Shown piece after piece: positions 48,775-56,820 of a DNA stretch of 64,000 bases. The stretch spans positions 248,001 through 312,000 of the forward strand of contig JACJYE010000004.1 of assembly GCA_020636255.1 (NCBI GenBank), read 5' to 3'. The translations under genes were made by a program, and so were the position numbers. The notes under the pieces are model-generated. The model made no database searches and was not told where the DNA came from. It saw only the letters and a program-made list of their open reading frames with translations. The stretch's first letter is position 1; the number at the start of each line of letters is the position of its first letter. Source of the DNA: Lewinellaceae bacterium (GTDB lineage: Bacteria; Bacteroidota; Bacteroidia; Chitinophagales; Saprospiraceae).

Positions 48775-49050
48775 TTATTTACGGATACCAAGTTTCTCGA
48801 TCAGCTCGCGATACTTCGCCAGGTTGGTATGCTGGAGGTATTGCAGCAACCGCTTTCTTTTTCCTACCATGGCCAGCAGTGCGCGGCGGCAGGAATGGTC
48901 TTTATTGTTGCTTTTGAGGTGCTCCGACAAAGACTGAATGCGGTACGTGAAGAGCGCGATCTGCGCCTCGGTTGAACCGGTGTTTTTATCAGAGCCACCG
49001 TACTCCGTAAAGATCTCTTTTTTCTTGTCTTTAGACAGATAAGTTCCCAT
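48775..49050 (-). CDS. rpsO: 30S ribosomal protein S15
   Basis: S15 (91 residues), which binds the central domain of 16S rRNA. The recognisable blocks are [40 protein letters not shown] and [21 protein letters not shown] canonical Bacteroidota promoter lies upstream. The gene order rpsO then pnp is conserved in many bacteria. Confidence 0.97.
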   Translation of the reverse strand: MGTYLSKDKKKEIFTEYGGSDKNTGSTEAQIALFTYRIQSLSEHLKSNNKDHSCRRALLAMVGKRKRLLQYLQHTNLAKYRELIEKLGIRK

Positions 49051-49092
49051 TGTTAAACCGTTGGTGATTACGAAAATCAGTTACAGCGGGCG

Positions 49093-49123
49093 CAAAGTTA
49101 CAATAATAATGTTGTAATGCAAA
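49093..49123 (-). promoter_or_regulatory. Canonical Bacteroidota promoter of rpsO (TTTG-N19-TAACTTTG)
   Basis: On the minus strand, the -33 TTTG (49120-49123) and the -7 TAACTTTG (49093-49100) are separated by exactly 19 bp, the consensus spacing for the phylum's primary sigma factor. The -7 box lies 42 bp upstream of the rpsO ATG. Confidence 0.85.
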
Positions 49124-49145
49124 TATTTCCTGCATTAGCTTCCTG

Positions 49146-50114
49146 CTAGCCCGCCTGCTCGGCCTTGAATTTCCGCAATGCCTCCGTAAGCCGGGGCACG
49201 ACCTCGAACAGGTCGCCCACTACACCGTAATCGGCAGCCTTGAAGAAGGGCGCTTCCGGGTCTTTGTTGATCACCACGATCGTTTGGGAATTATTGACCC
49301 CGGCCAGATGTTGTATGGCGCCGCTGATGCCAATGGCGATATAGAGGTTGGGGCGTATGGCGATACCGGTCTGCCCGACATGCTCGTGGTGGGGCCGCCA
49401 GTCGGCATCGGCCACGGGCCTCGAGCAGGCCGTCGTAGCGCCGATGGCCTCGGCCAGATCTTCCAGGATGCCCCAGTTCTCAGGCCCTTTGAGGCCCCTG
49501 CCGCCCGATACGACCAGCTCGGCCTCGGGCAGCGGCGTAACGCCTTCCACCCGCTTCATCTCCCGCGACACGACCCTGCCGGCCGGCACATCGATATCCA
49601 GTTTTTCCACGGCAACCGGGCCGCCCACTACTTTCGGCTGAAAGGAATTGCCCATCAGGGACAATACCTTGGCATCTGAGGTGACCTCGTATTCGCTGAT
49701 GGCCTTGCCGGAAAATGCAGGCTTTTTGACTTTGAAAACCCCGCCTTCCAATACCGGCAATCCATTGACACCTGCCACCGAACCGGCATTGAGGCGTACA
49801 GCAAGCCTACCCAGCAGTGATTTGCCCGTAGAGGAATGGTTGATCACCACCACCTTGGCCCCCAGCTGGCTGGCGGCCTGGCTGGCCACTGCAGCATAAA
49901 CCTGGCTATCCATCGTATCCAGCGAACTATCCTGAACATGGTAAACTTTGGAGGCGCCATATTTGCCGAGCTCTTCCGCACCTTCGGCCGTGCCCAGCAC
50001 CAATGCAGCACATTCCGTGCCGAGAACCTGTGCAGTTTGATATCCGTATGTCACCAGCTCGAATGCCGGCTTTCTGAATTTTCCTTTTTGTGTTTCTACA
50101 AGAACTAAAACCAT
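49146..50114 (-). CDS. etfA: Electron transfer flavoprotein alpha subunit
   Basis: EtfA (322 residues), the FAD-binding subunit that passes electrons from acyl-CoA dehydrogenases to the quinone pool. Family blocks are VLVLVETQKGKFRKPAFEL at the N-terminus, the VVSGGRGLKGPENWGILEDL stretch near 208, ACSRPVADADWRPHHEHVG near 235 and YIAIGISGAIQHLAG near 268 with the FAD contacts. The start at 50114 fits the family; a longer frame to 50150 is not needed. It is downstream of etfB by 56 bp. Confidence 0.96.
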   Translation of the reverse strand: MVLVLVETQKGKFRKPAFELVTYGYQTAQVLGTECAALVLGTAEGAEELGKYGASKVYHVQDSSLDTMDSQVYAAVASQAASQLGAKVVVINHSSTGKSLLGRLAVRLNAGSVAGVNGLPVLEGGVFKVKKPAFSGKAISEYEVTSDAKVLSLMGNSFQPKVVGGPVAVEKLDIDVPAGRVVSREMKRVEGVTPLPEAELVVSGGRGLKGPENWGILEDLAEAIGATTACSRPVADADWRPHHEHVGQTGIAIRPNLYIAIGISGAIQHLAGVNNSQTIVVINKDPEAPFFKAADYGVVGDLFEVVPRLTEALRKFKAEQAG

Positions 50115-50170
50115 GGCCGATCTTAGATTTTGATGAGAAATTGAATTCAATGCCCGCGTGAATGCGCTGC

Positions 50171-50911
50171 CTATATCACCTTTGCTTCTTCGTGCAGCAG
50201 GCGTACAAGTTCATCCATATTGTCGGGGCTCACCAGTTTCACTGCTGTCTTGGCAGGAGGCAAGGTGTAGGAGGTAGCCACCGCCAGGTCTTCAAAAGGT
50301 ACCGGAGGAATAACATTAAGTGGTTTTTTCTTGGCCATCATGATGCCGCGCATATTCGGGATGCGCTGTTCGGCCATGCCTTTCGCCGCACTCACCACGA
50401 AGGGCAGGTTTACTTCCTGAACCTCTTCGCCGCCTTCGATCTCCCGGGAGATGGTGGCCCGTTCACCTTCCAGGCTCAGTGTCGTGGCAAAGGAAATAAA
50501 GGGCATGTCCAGGTATTCAGCCACCATAGCCCCCACTTCCGACCCGTTGTGGTCGATGGTTTCTTTTCCGGCGAAAATGATGTCAAACTGCTGCTCCCTG
50601 GCATACTCGGCAATCTGTTTGGCTACGTACAGCGCGCTACGCGGGCTGACATCAACCCGCACGGCCTCATCAGCGCCAATGGCCAGGCCCTTGCGGATGA
50701 CCGTATCGTTCTCGGCCGGGCCGACGTTGATGATGGTTACCGTACCACCATGGGCCTCCTGGAGCTCGATCGCGCGCACCAGAGCGTACCACTCATCGTA
50801 AGGGTTCATAATGAACTGGACACCCGAGCTGTCAAATTCCGTATTGCCATTGGTGAAAGCGATCCTGGCAGTCGTTTCGGGCGTTTTGCTAACGCAAACA
50901 AGTATTTTCAT
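50171..50911 (-). CDS. etfB: Electron transfer flavoprotein beta subunit
   Basis: EtfB (246 residues), the partner of EtfA. Blocks seen are MKILVCVSKTPETTARIAF, INVGPAENDTVIRKGLAIGA near 78, the DIIFAGKETIDHNGSEVGAM stretch near 113 with the AMP-binding loop, and AKGMAEQRIPNMRGIMMAKK near 175. It forms an operon with etfA and has a -7 box upstream. Acts in the cytoplasm in fatty-acid and amino-acid oxidation. Confidence 0.96.
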   Translation of the reverse strand: MKILVCVSKTPETTARIAFTNGNTEFDSSGVQFIMNPYDEWYALVRAIELQEAHGGTVTIINVGPAENDTVIRKGLAIGADEAVRVDVSPRSALYVAKQIAEYAREQQFDIIFAGKETIDHNGSEVGAMVAEYLDMPFISFATTLSLEGERATISREIEGGEEVQEVNLPFVVSAAKGMAEQRIPNMRGIMMAKKKPLNVIPPVPFEDLAVATSYTLPPAKTAVKLVSPDNMDELVRLLHEEAKVI

Positions 50912-50954
50912 GGATGGCCGTTTTTAGAAGTGTTTGGATTTCATCCTTCGGCCG

Positions 50955-50962
50955 CAAATATA
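50955..50962 (-). promoter_or_regulatory. -7 box (TATATTTG on the minus strand) of etfBA
   Basis: A perfect TAnnTTTG match 43 bp upstream of the etfB ATG on the minus strand. Confidence 0.5.
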
Positions 50963-51101
50963 CTCAAATAATAGAGACCGGAAAACCGTATTAGCGAAAT
51001 TTCGCTTTTTTGCCAGCCGGTATTTCCAGGCTTATTATTTTGGCCTGGTTAATCTGCCAAATCCGGATTATATTGAGCAGGATTATCACAAAAAAGCGAC
51101 C

Positions 51102-51422
51102 ATGCCCACCGAACGACTAAAACAACTCCTGGGCTTATCGGCGGAAAGCCCCAACGACTCTTTTCTGCAGTTCGCCATTGCAAAGGAGCATGAAAAGCTA
51201 GGCCATCACGAAGACGCCCTGCATTACTACCTCCACCTCATTGAAAAGGACCCGCACTATGTGGGAACCTACTACCACCTGGGCAAGCTTTACGAAAAGC
51301 TCCAGGAGGCCGGCAATGCCTGGGATATCTATGAAAAGGGCATAGAAATGGCCCGCGAAGCCGGCGACCAGCATGCGCTAGGAGAACTGATGGGCGCGAA
51401 AATGGCGTTGGAGGAGCTGTGA
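51102..51422 (+). CDS. Small TPR protein
   Basis: A 106-residue cytoplasmic protein made of about three TPR motifs (DSFLQFAIAKEHEKLGHHED, YVGTYYHLGKLYEKLQEAGN, and a third around residues 85-105). I use the ATG at 51102; an ATG at 50934 would add 56 poorly protein-like residues reaching into the etfB promoter area. TPRs bind other proteins; no partner is known. It sits 67 bp before tex. Confidence 0.75.
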   Translation: MPTERLKQLLGLSAESPNDSFLQFAIAKEHEKLGHHEDALHYYLHLIEKDPHYVGTYYHLGKLYEKLQEAGNAWDIYEKGIEMAREAGDQHALGELMGAKMALEEL

Positions 51423-51453
51423 ATGGCAAATACCTGCCACGCACAATTTTTAT

Positions 51454-51461
51454 TACATTTG
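51454..51461 (+). promoter_or_regulatory. -7 box (TACATTTG) of tex
   Basis: A perfect TAnnTTTG match 28 bp before the tex ATG. Confidence 0.5.
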
Positions 51462-51489
51462 CCTCCGCTCCAAAACCAGAGCTTATACT

Positions 51490-53610
51490 ATGAATGACAC
51501 CCATATCAGGCTCATTGCCGAACAGGCCAACGTACCTATAAAAAAGGCCGGGAACACCCTCAAGCTACTGGCGGAAGGCGCCACTATCCCCTTTATCGCC
51601 CGCTACCGAAAGGAGGCCACTGGCTCGCTCGACGAAGTGCAGGTCTCTGAGATACAGCGCGCGGCAAAAAAGCTGGAAGAGCTGGAAAAAAGGCGGGAAA
51701 CGATTCTTTCTTCCATTGAAGAACAGGGCAAACTGACCGATGAGCTACGCCGGCGAATAGCCGCCACTTATGAGCTTACCGAACTGGAGGACCTCTATCT
51801 GCCTTATAAGCGCAAGCGCAAGACCAGGGCCTCTGCCGCCCGTGAAAAAGGGCTGGAACCTCTGGCAGAAGTCATCTTCAGACAGCAGAACGACGCCTTG
51901 CAAAAGCTCGCCTCCGGTTTTATCAACAGTGAAGTGCCCTCCGCCGAAGCGGCACTGGAAGGCGCCCGAGATATCATTGCCGAATGGATCAGCGAAGATG
52001 AGAAGGCCCGCAACAAAGTGCGCTACGCCTTTGGCAAAGGCGCCGTCATCCGGTCGAAAGTAGCGCGTGGCAAAGAAGAGGAAGGCGCCAAATACCGCGA
52101 TTATTTCGACTACGAAGAACCACTGAAAAAATGCCCCTCGCACCGGCTGCTGGCCATGCGCCGGGGCGAGGAAGAAGGCTTTCTGCGGGTGAGTATCCTG
52201 CCCGACAGGGAAGATACGCTCTTCCAGTTGGAGAAGATCTATTTGCGTGGCAGCGGGCCTGCATCCAGGCAGGTAAAGGAAGCCCTGCACGATGGCTATG
52301 AGCGGCTGCTTGAGCCAGGCATCGAAACGGAGTTCCGCCAAAGCTCCAAAGAGAAGGCCGACGAGGAAGCCATTTCCGTCTTCGCCACCAACCTGCGGCA
52401 ACTGCTACTGAGCGCTCCCCTCGGCCAAAAGCGCGTGCTGGGCATCGACCCCGGTTTCCGGACGGGCTGCAAGGTAGTCGTACTTGACGAGAGCGGCGCC
52501 CTGCTGCAAAACACGGCCATCTACCCACACCCGCCACAGTCTGATGAATATTCGGCCGGCAAAACGCTCGAACACCTGGTGGCCCATTTCCAGATAGAAG
52601 CTATCGCCGTGGGCAATGGCACCGCCGGGCGCGAGACCATGAGCTTCTGCCACCGGCTGGCCTTCGGCCGCCCGGTGCAGGTTTTCAGCGTCAATGAGGC
52701 CGGTGCTTCCATTTACTCGGCTTCCGATGTTGCGCGCGAGGAATTCCCCACTGAAGACGTTACGGTACGCGGCGCCGTTTCCATCGGGCGGCGCCTTATG
52801 GACCCTCTGGCAGAACTGGTGAAGATCGACCCCAAATCTATCGGCGTGGGCCAGTACCAGCACGATGTCAACCAGCCACGGCTCAAAGAAAGCCTGGTAC
52901 AGGTGGTGGAGAGCTGTGTGAATGCCGTCGGGGTCAACGTCAACACGGCCAGTAAGCACCTGCTGGCCTATGTTTCGGGGCTGGGCCCCGCCCTGGCGCA
53001 GAACATCGTGGATTTCCGTGGCGTAAACGGTGCTTTCCACTCCCGCCGCCAGCTGATGAAAGTGCCACGCCTGGGAGACAAGGCCTACGAGTTATGCGCC
53101 GGCTTCCTCCGCATCCGGGAGGGAGCGCACCCCCTCGATAATTCCGCCGTACACCCGGAGAGTTATCATATCGTAGAAAAAATGGCCACCGACCTGGGCT
53201 GCTCACTCGATGAACTGCTCCAGCAACCCGCCCTCCGGAAGAAGATCGACATACAGCGCTACATCAGTGAAACCGTTGGGCTGCCAACGCTTACTGACAT
53301 CCTCAAAGAGCTGGAAAAACCTGGGCTGGACCCCCGCGGAGAGGCCCGGGCATTCCATTTTGCCGACATCAAATCCATCGATGACCTCTACCCGGGCATG
53401 ACTGTCCCTGGTATCGTTACCAATATCACCAATTTTGGAGCTTTCGTCGATATCGGCATCAAGGAAAGCGGGCTGGTGCACGTCTCCCAACTGGCCAACA
53501 AGTTCGTCAAGAACCCGGCCGATGTAGTACACCTCAACCAGGAAGTAACGGTAAAAGTCCTGGAAATAGACCTGCAACGGGGGCGGGTGCAGTTGTCGAT
53601 GAAAATATAA
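51490..53610 (+). CDS. tex: Tex-family RNA-binding transcription accessory protein
   Basis: A 706-residue Tex protein. The N-terminal helical domain has IPFIARYRKEATGSLDEVQV near residue 34 and LEDLYLPYKRKRKTRA near 98. A YqgF/RuvC-like domain lies at about 315-440 (KRVLGIDPGFRTGCKVVVLD), with helix-hairpin-helix motifs at 480-560 (VNTASKHLLAYVSGLGPALA). The C-terminal S1 domain (MTVPGIVTNITNFGAFVDIG to the end) binds RNA. It is thought to affect transcription and is widely conserved. A hairpin repeat immediately follows the stop codon. Confidence 0.96.
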   Translation: MNDTHIRLIAEQANVPIKKAGNTLKLLAEGATIPFIARYRKEATGSLDEVQVSEIQRAAKKLEELEKRRETILSSIEEQGKLTDELRRRIAATYELTELEDLYLPYKRKRKTRASAAREKGLEPLAEVIFRQQNDALQKLASGFINSEVPSAEAALEGARDIIAEWISEDEKARNKVRYAFGKGAVIRSKVARGKEEEGAKYRDYFDYEEPLKKCPSHRLLAMRRGEEEGFLRVSILPDREDTLFQLEKIYLRGSGPASRQVKEALHDGYERLLEPGIETEFRQSSKEKADEEAISVFATNLRQLLLSAPLGQKRVLGIDPGFRTGCKVVVLDESGALLQNTAIYPHPPQSDEYSAGKTLEHLVAHFQIEAIAVGNGTAGRETMSFCHRLAFGRPVQVFSVNEAGASIYSASDVAREEFPTEDVTVRGAVSIGRRLMDPLAELVKIDPKSIGVGQYQHDVNQPRLKESLVQVVESCVNAVGVNVNTASKHLLAYVSGLGPALAQNIVDFRGVNGAFHSRRQLMKVPRLGDKAYELCAGFLRIREGAHPLDNSAVHPESYHIVEKMATDLGCSLDELLQQPALRKKIDIQRYISETVGLPTLTDILKELEKPGLDPRGEARAFHFADIKSIDDLYPGMTVPGIVTNITNFGAFVDIGIKESGLVHVSQLANKFVKNPADVVHLNQEVTVKVLEIDLQRGRVQLSMKI

Positions 53611-53658
53611 GAGCTTGCTTGAAGGCCACTCTTTGAGTTGTGGCCGCCAAACAAGCTC
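53611..53658. repeat. Hairpin repeat, copy 1 (after tex)
   Basis: Imperfect inverted repeat: arms 53611-53629 and 53640-53658, 16 of 19 positions paired, 10-base loop. The arms are related to the 20-base unit AGCTTGTTTGGAGGCCGCTT of copy 3. It begins right after the tex stop codon and could act as its terminator or be a member of a dispersed repeat family. Confidence 0.75.
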
Positions 53659-53800
53659 TAAAGGAAATCAATGGGCTTAGGGCCCGGTGAAGAATAAATT
53701 TTTCCGGCCTCCAAGGGGAAAAGCATAAAAAAGGCAGACGGCATATAAATTGTTCTCGTATATTTAATCTTTGCACTGCCAGAAGGCTTTTTAATCCCTT

Positions 53801-53964
53801 AGAGCTTGTTTGGAGGCCGCTTTTGGAGGTAAAAAGTGTCAATTTTTTGATGAGACAAGGCGCTTTTTGAAGTTCGTACCCAAAGGTACGGACGAAAAGA
53901 GCAATGCAGTATCCTCAAAAAAGGGACGTATCTTAGCCCAAAGGGTGGCCTCCAAACATGCTCT
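53801..53964. repeat. 164-bp foldback element (copy 2) upstream of the haloperoxidase-like gene
   Basis: The first 20 bases (53801-53820) pair with 53945-53964 at 18 of 20 positions. Pairing continues imperfectly through the whole element, for example the TTTTTTGATGAG stretch near 53843 with CCTCAAAAAA near 53915, and an inner hairpin near 53875-53896 (TCGTACC with GGTACGG). It looks like a MITE-like foldback or a long RNA hairpin in the leader of the gene that starts at 53978. Confidence 0.7.
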
Positions 53965-53977
53965 TAAACAGCACCCA

Positions 53978-56728
53978 ATGAATAAAGGTATTTTACCCTT
54001 TCTAACGGGGAAGTTATTCCTCCTGTCCTTCTTTTTGTTTTTTGCCGCCTCCCTAAGCTTTGCCCAGCAGCATTCGGTTGCCCGAAAATGGAACGAGGCC
54101 TTGCTTGCCGCCATTCGCAAAGACTTTGCCCGCCCTCCGGTGCACGCCCGCAACCTCTTCCACATTTCCATGGCCATGTACGACGCCTGGGCCGTATACG
54201 ACGACGAGGCGGAGGCCGTTCTGCTCGGCAAAACCTTCGGCGGCTATACCTGCCCATTCAACGGGGTGCCGGCGCCGGCCGACGTGCAGGCGGCGCAGGA
54301 GATGGCCATGAGTTATGCCGCTTACCGCCTGCTGGGGTTCCGCTTTCAAAATTCTCCCGGCATCGCTACCTCGCAGGCCCTTTTCGACAGCCTGTTCACC
54401 AGCCTGGGTTATGACCCCTCTTTCACTTCCGGCGATTATTCCACCGGTAACCCGGCAGCCCTGGGCAACTATATTGCTACCTGCGTAGCCCTGTTCGGCC
54501 TGCAGGACGGCTCCAACGAGCCCAATAACTTCGTCAACCAGTACTACCAGCCTATCAATAACCCAATGGCCCCGGAATTACCGGGTAGCCAGGGGATTTC
54601 CAACCCCAACCACTGGCAACCCCTCACATTCGATGTGTTCATCGACCAAAGCGGCAATGTCATCCCGGGCATAACACCGGCCTTCCAAAGCCCGGAATGG
54701 GGCCGGGTGACGCCATTTTCCCTTCAAACCGACGAGCTGCACATCTACGAAAGGGACGGGGACTTATACTGGGTGTATCACGACCCGGGCCCACCGCCTT
54801 TCATCGATGTCGTGGATGGCGGGGGCTATACGGAGGCCTTTAAGTGGAACTTCCTGCTGGTAGCCCTGTGGTCGTCTCACCTCGACCCTACCGACGGCGT
54901 AATGTGGGACATATCGCCGGCCTCCATCGGCAATATTCAGTCGCTGCCCCAAACCATCGAAGCGCTTCCCGATTTCTACAACGGCCTGGAAGGCGGCGAT
55001 ATCGGGCAGGGCTGGCCTCTGAACCCCCGCACCGGGCAGCCATACGAGCCTCAGGTCGTCCCCCGCGCCGACTACGCCCGGGCGCTGGCGGAATTCTGGG
55101 CCGACGGCCCCAACTCGGAAACCCCTCCCGGGCACTGGTTCACCATCCTGAACTACGTCAACGACCACCCGAGCCTGGTGAAGCGGTTCAACGGCAAAGG
55201 CGAAGTGCTCGGCGATCTGGAATGGGATGTCAAGGCCTACCTTACACTGGGTGGCGCTATGCACGATGCCGCAGTTACCGCCTGGGGCATAAAAGGTTGG
55301 TACGATTATACCCGCCCCATATCCGCCATTCGATATATGGCAGACTTAGGCCAAAGCTCCGATGCCGGCCTGCCACACTACCACCCGAACGGGCTGCCCC
55401 TCATTCCCGGTTATGTAGAGCTCGTTCTTCCCGGTGACACTTTGGCCGGCGCCGGCAACGCCAATGTAGGCAAGATCAAGCTCTACGCCTGGCGTGGGCC
55501 CGACTACATATCGAACCCTGCTACCGATGTCGCCGGGGTCGGCTGGATACTGGCCGAGAACTGGTGGCCATACCAGCGCCCGACATTCGTCACCCCGCCC
55601 TTTGCAGGTTACGTTTCAGGGCACTCCACCTTTTCCCGTACGGCGGCCGAAGTGCTTACCCTGCTGACCGGGGACCCCTTCTTCCCTGGCGGAATGGGCG
55701 AATTCCACGCCGCTCAAAATGAGTTTCTGGTCTTCGAAGACGGGCCGAGTGTAGATCTAACCCTGCAGTGGGCCACTTATCAGGATGCTTCTGACCAGAC
55801 CAGCTTGTCGCGTATATGGGGTGGTATCCACCCGCCGGCCGACGACATCCCCGGGCGCAGGCTCGGGCAGGTGCTGGGCCCGGAAGCCTTCCAGTTTGCA
55901 GAGCGTTATTTCTACCACGACGACGATATGGACGGCTATTACAGCTTCGAAGACTGCGACGACAACGACCCCAACATACATCCCAACGCCACTGAGATCT
56001 GTGACGGCGCCGACAACGACTGCAACGGCCTGGTAGATGACAGCATTACTGTATACACCTATTACGCCGACCTCGACGGCGACAACTTCGGCGACGCAGC
56101 GCTGCAGCTGGATACCTGCCTTGCCGAACCCCCGGCCGGTTACGTGGCCAATAATATGGACTGCGACGACAGCACGGCGGCCATCAACCCCGATATGGCG
56201 GAAACCTGTGACGGCATCGACAACGACTGCAACGGCATGGTGGACGACGGGCTGGAAATTTCCACCTATTACGCCGACCTCGACGGCGATAACTTCGGCG
56301 ACGCAGCGCTGCAGCTGGATACCTGCCTTGCCGAACCCCCGGCTGGTTACGTAGCCAACAGTATGGACTGCGACGACAGCACGGCGGATATCAACCCCGA
56401 TGCGGAAGAAGTGCTCGACAGCCTGGACAACAACTGTAACGGCATGATCGACGAAGGGCTGGTGGCCAGCGTTGAAAAGCCGGCCGGCCAATGGGCGATT
56501 TTCCCCAACCCCACGGGTGGATATTTGTTTATAAAAGGAGAGCTTCCCGCTAGAGCCTCATTCCGGGTAATAGACATCAACGGGCGTGTTGTTTGGGAAA
56601 ACACCTTCCAATCCGTGCAGAATGAGGTAATGCTCAACCTGAATACCGTCCTGCCCGGGGTATATGTGCTGGAATGCCGGGGTGACGGGGGGCAGCAGAT
56701 CTTTGTGCAGCGGATACTACGCCTCTAG
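53978..56728 (+). CDS. T9SS-exported vanadium haloperoxidase/PAP2-like protein with calcium-binding repeats
   Basis: A 916-residue exported protein. The ATG at 53978 begins a signal peptide (LFLLSFFLFFAASLSFAQ). Residues about 30-640 form a vanadium-haloperoxidase/PAP2-like domain: YDYTRPISAIRYM (K/R-rich first motif), GYVSGHSTFSR with His549, and SRIWGGIHPPADD with Arg612 and His618, the residue that would bind vanadate or phosphate. Three MopE-like metal-binding repeats follow, with CDDNDPNIHPNATEICDGAD and CNGLVDD patterns. The second and third are nearly identical at DNA level (period 207 bp, from about 56057). The C-terminus is a type A T9SS sorting domain (FPNPTGGYLFIKGELP to VQRILRL). 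Whether it is a phosphatase or haloperoxidase cannot be told. Flanked by related hairpins. Confidence 0.9.
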   Translation: MNKGILPFLTGKLFLLSFFLFFAASLSFAQQHSVARKWNEALLAAIRKDFARPPVHARNLFHISMAMYDAWAVYDDEAEAVLLGKTFGGYTCPFNGVPAPADVQAAQEMAMSYAAYRLLGFRFQNSPGIATSQALFDSLFTSLGYDPSFTSGDYSTGNPAALGNYIATCVALFGLQDGSNEPNNFVNQYYQPINNPMAPELPGSQGISNPNHWQPLTFDVFIDQSGNVIPGITPAFQSPEWGRVTPFSLQTDELHIYERDGDLYWVYHDPGPPPFIDVVDGGGYTEAFKWNFLLVALWSSHLDPTDGVMWDISPASIGNIQSLPQTIEALPDFYNGLEGGDIGQGWPLNPRTGQPYEPQVVPRADYARALAEFWADGPNSETPPGHWFTILNYVNDHPSLVKRFNGKGEVLGDLEWDVKAYLTLGGAMHDAAVTAWGIKGWYDYTRPISAIRYMADLGQSSDAGLPHYHPNGLPLIPGYVELVLPGDTLAGAGNANVGKIKLYAWRGPDYISNPATDVAGVGWILAENWWPYQRPTFVTPPFAGYVSGHSTFSRTAAEVLTLLTGDPFFPGGMGEFHAAQNEFLVFEDGPSVDLTLQWATYQDASDQTSLSRIWGGIHPPADDIPGRRLGQVLGPEAFQFAERYFYHDDDMDGYYSFEDCDDNDPNIHPNATEICDGADNDCNGLVDDSITVYTYYADLDGDNFGDAALQLDTCLAEPPAGYVANNMDCDDSTAAINPDMAETCDGIDNDCNGMVDDGLEISTYYADLDGDNFGDAALQLDTCLAEPPAGYVANSMDCDDSTADINPDAEEVLDSLDNNCNGMIDEGLVASVEKPAGQWAIFPNPTGGYLFIKGELPARASFRVIDINGRVVWENTFQSVQNEVMLNLNTVLPGVYVLECRGDGGQQIFVQRILRL
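56057..56420 (+). repeat. 207-bp tandem repeat inside the haloperoxidase-like gene
   Basis: Two nearly identical copies starting at about 56057 and 56264 encode the repeat with YYADLDGDNFGDAALQLDTC. High DNA identity, including third positions, suggests recent duplication or gene conversion. Confidence 0.8.
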
Positions 56729-56738
56729 CCGGATTGTG

Positions 56739-56789
56739 AGCTTGTTTGGAGGCCGCTTTTTATCTCCATAAGCGGCCTCCAAACAAGCT
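56739..56789. repeat. Hairpin repeat, copy 3 (after the haloperoxidase-like gene)
   Basis: A perfect 20-bp inverted repeat (56739-56758 and 56770-56789) with an 11-base loop. The arm AGCTTGTTTGGAGGCCGCTT matches the ends of the foldback upstream of the same gene. It lies 10 bp after the stop codon. Confidence 0.85.
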
Positions 56790-56820
56790 ATGAAGCTGCG
56801 CAGTACAGAACCAATGCAAT

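Larger units (their letters stand above)
53611..53977. other. Gene-free stretch between tex and the haloperoxidase-like gene
   Basis: 367 bp without a credible gene. It contains hairpin repeat copy 1 and the 164-bp foldback element (copy 2). A longer open frame through it (from 53810) lacks a signal peptide and runs through the foldback, so I do not count it as coding. Confidence 0.6.

Noticed and set aside
53611..53964. CRISPR array
   Set aside because: Only inverted repeats, no regular direct repeats with spacers, and no cas genes.
53810..53977. Longer N-terminus for the haloperoxidase-like protein
   Set aside because: It would run through the foldback element and place 56 residues before the signal peptide.
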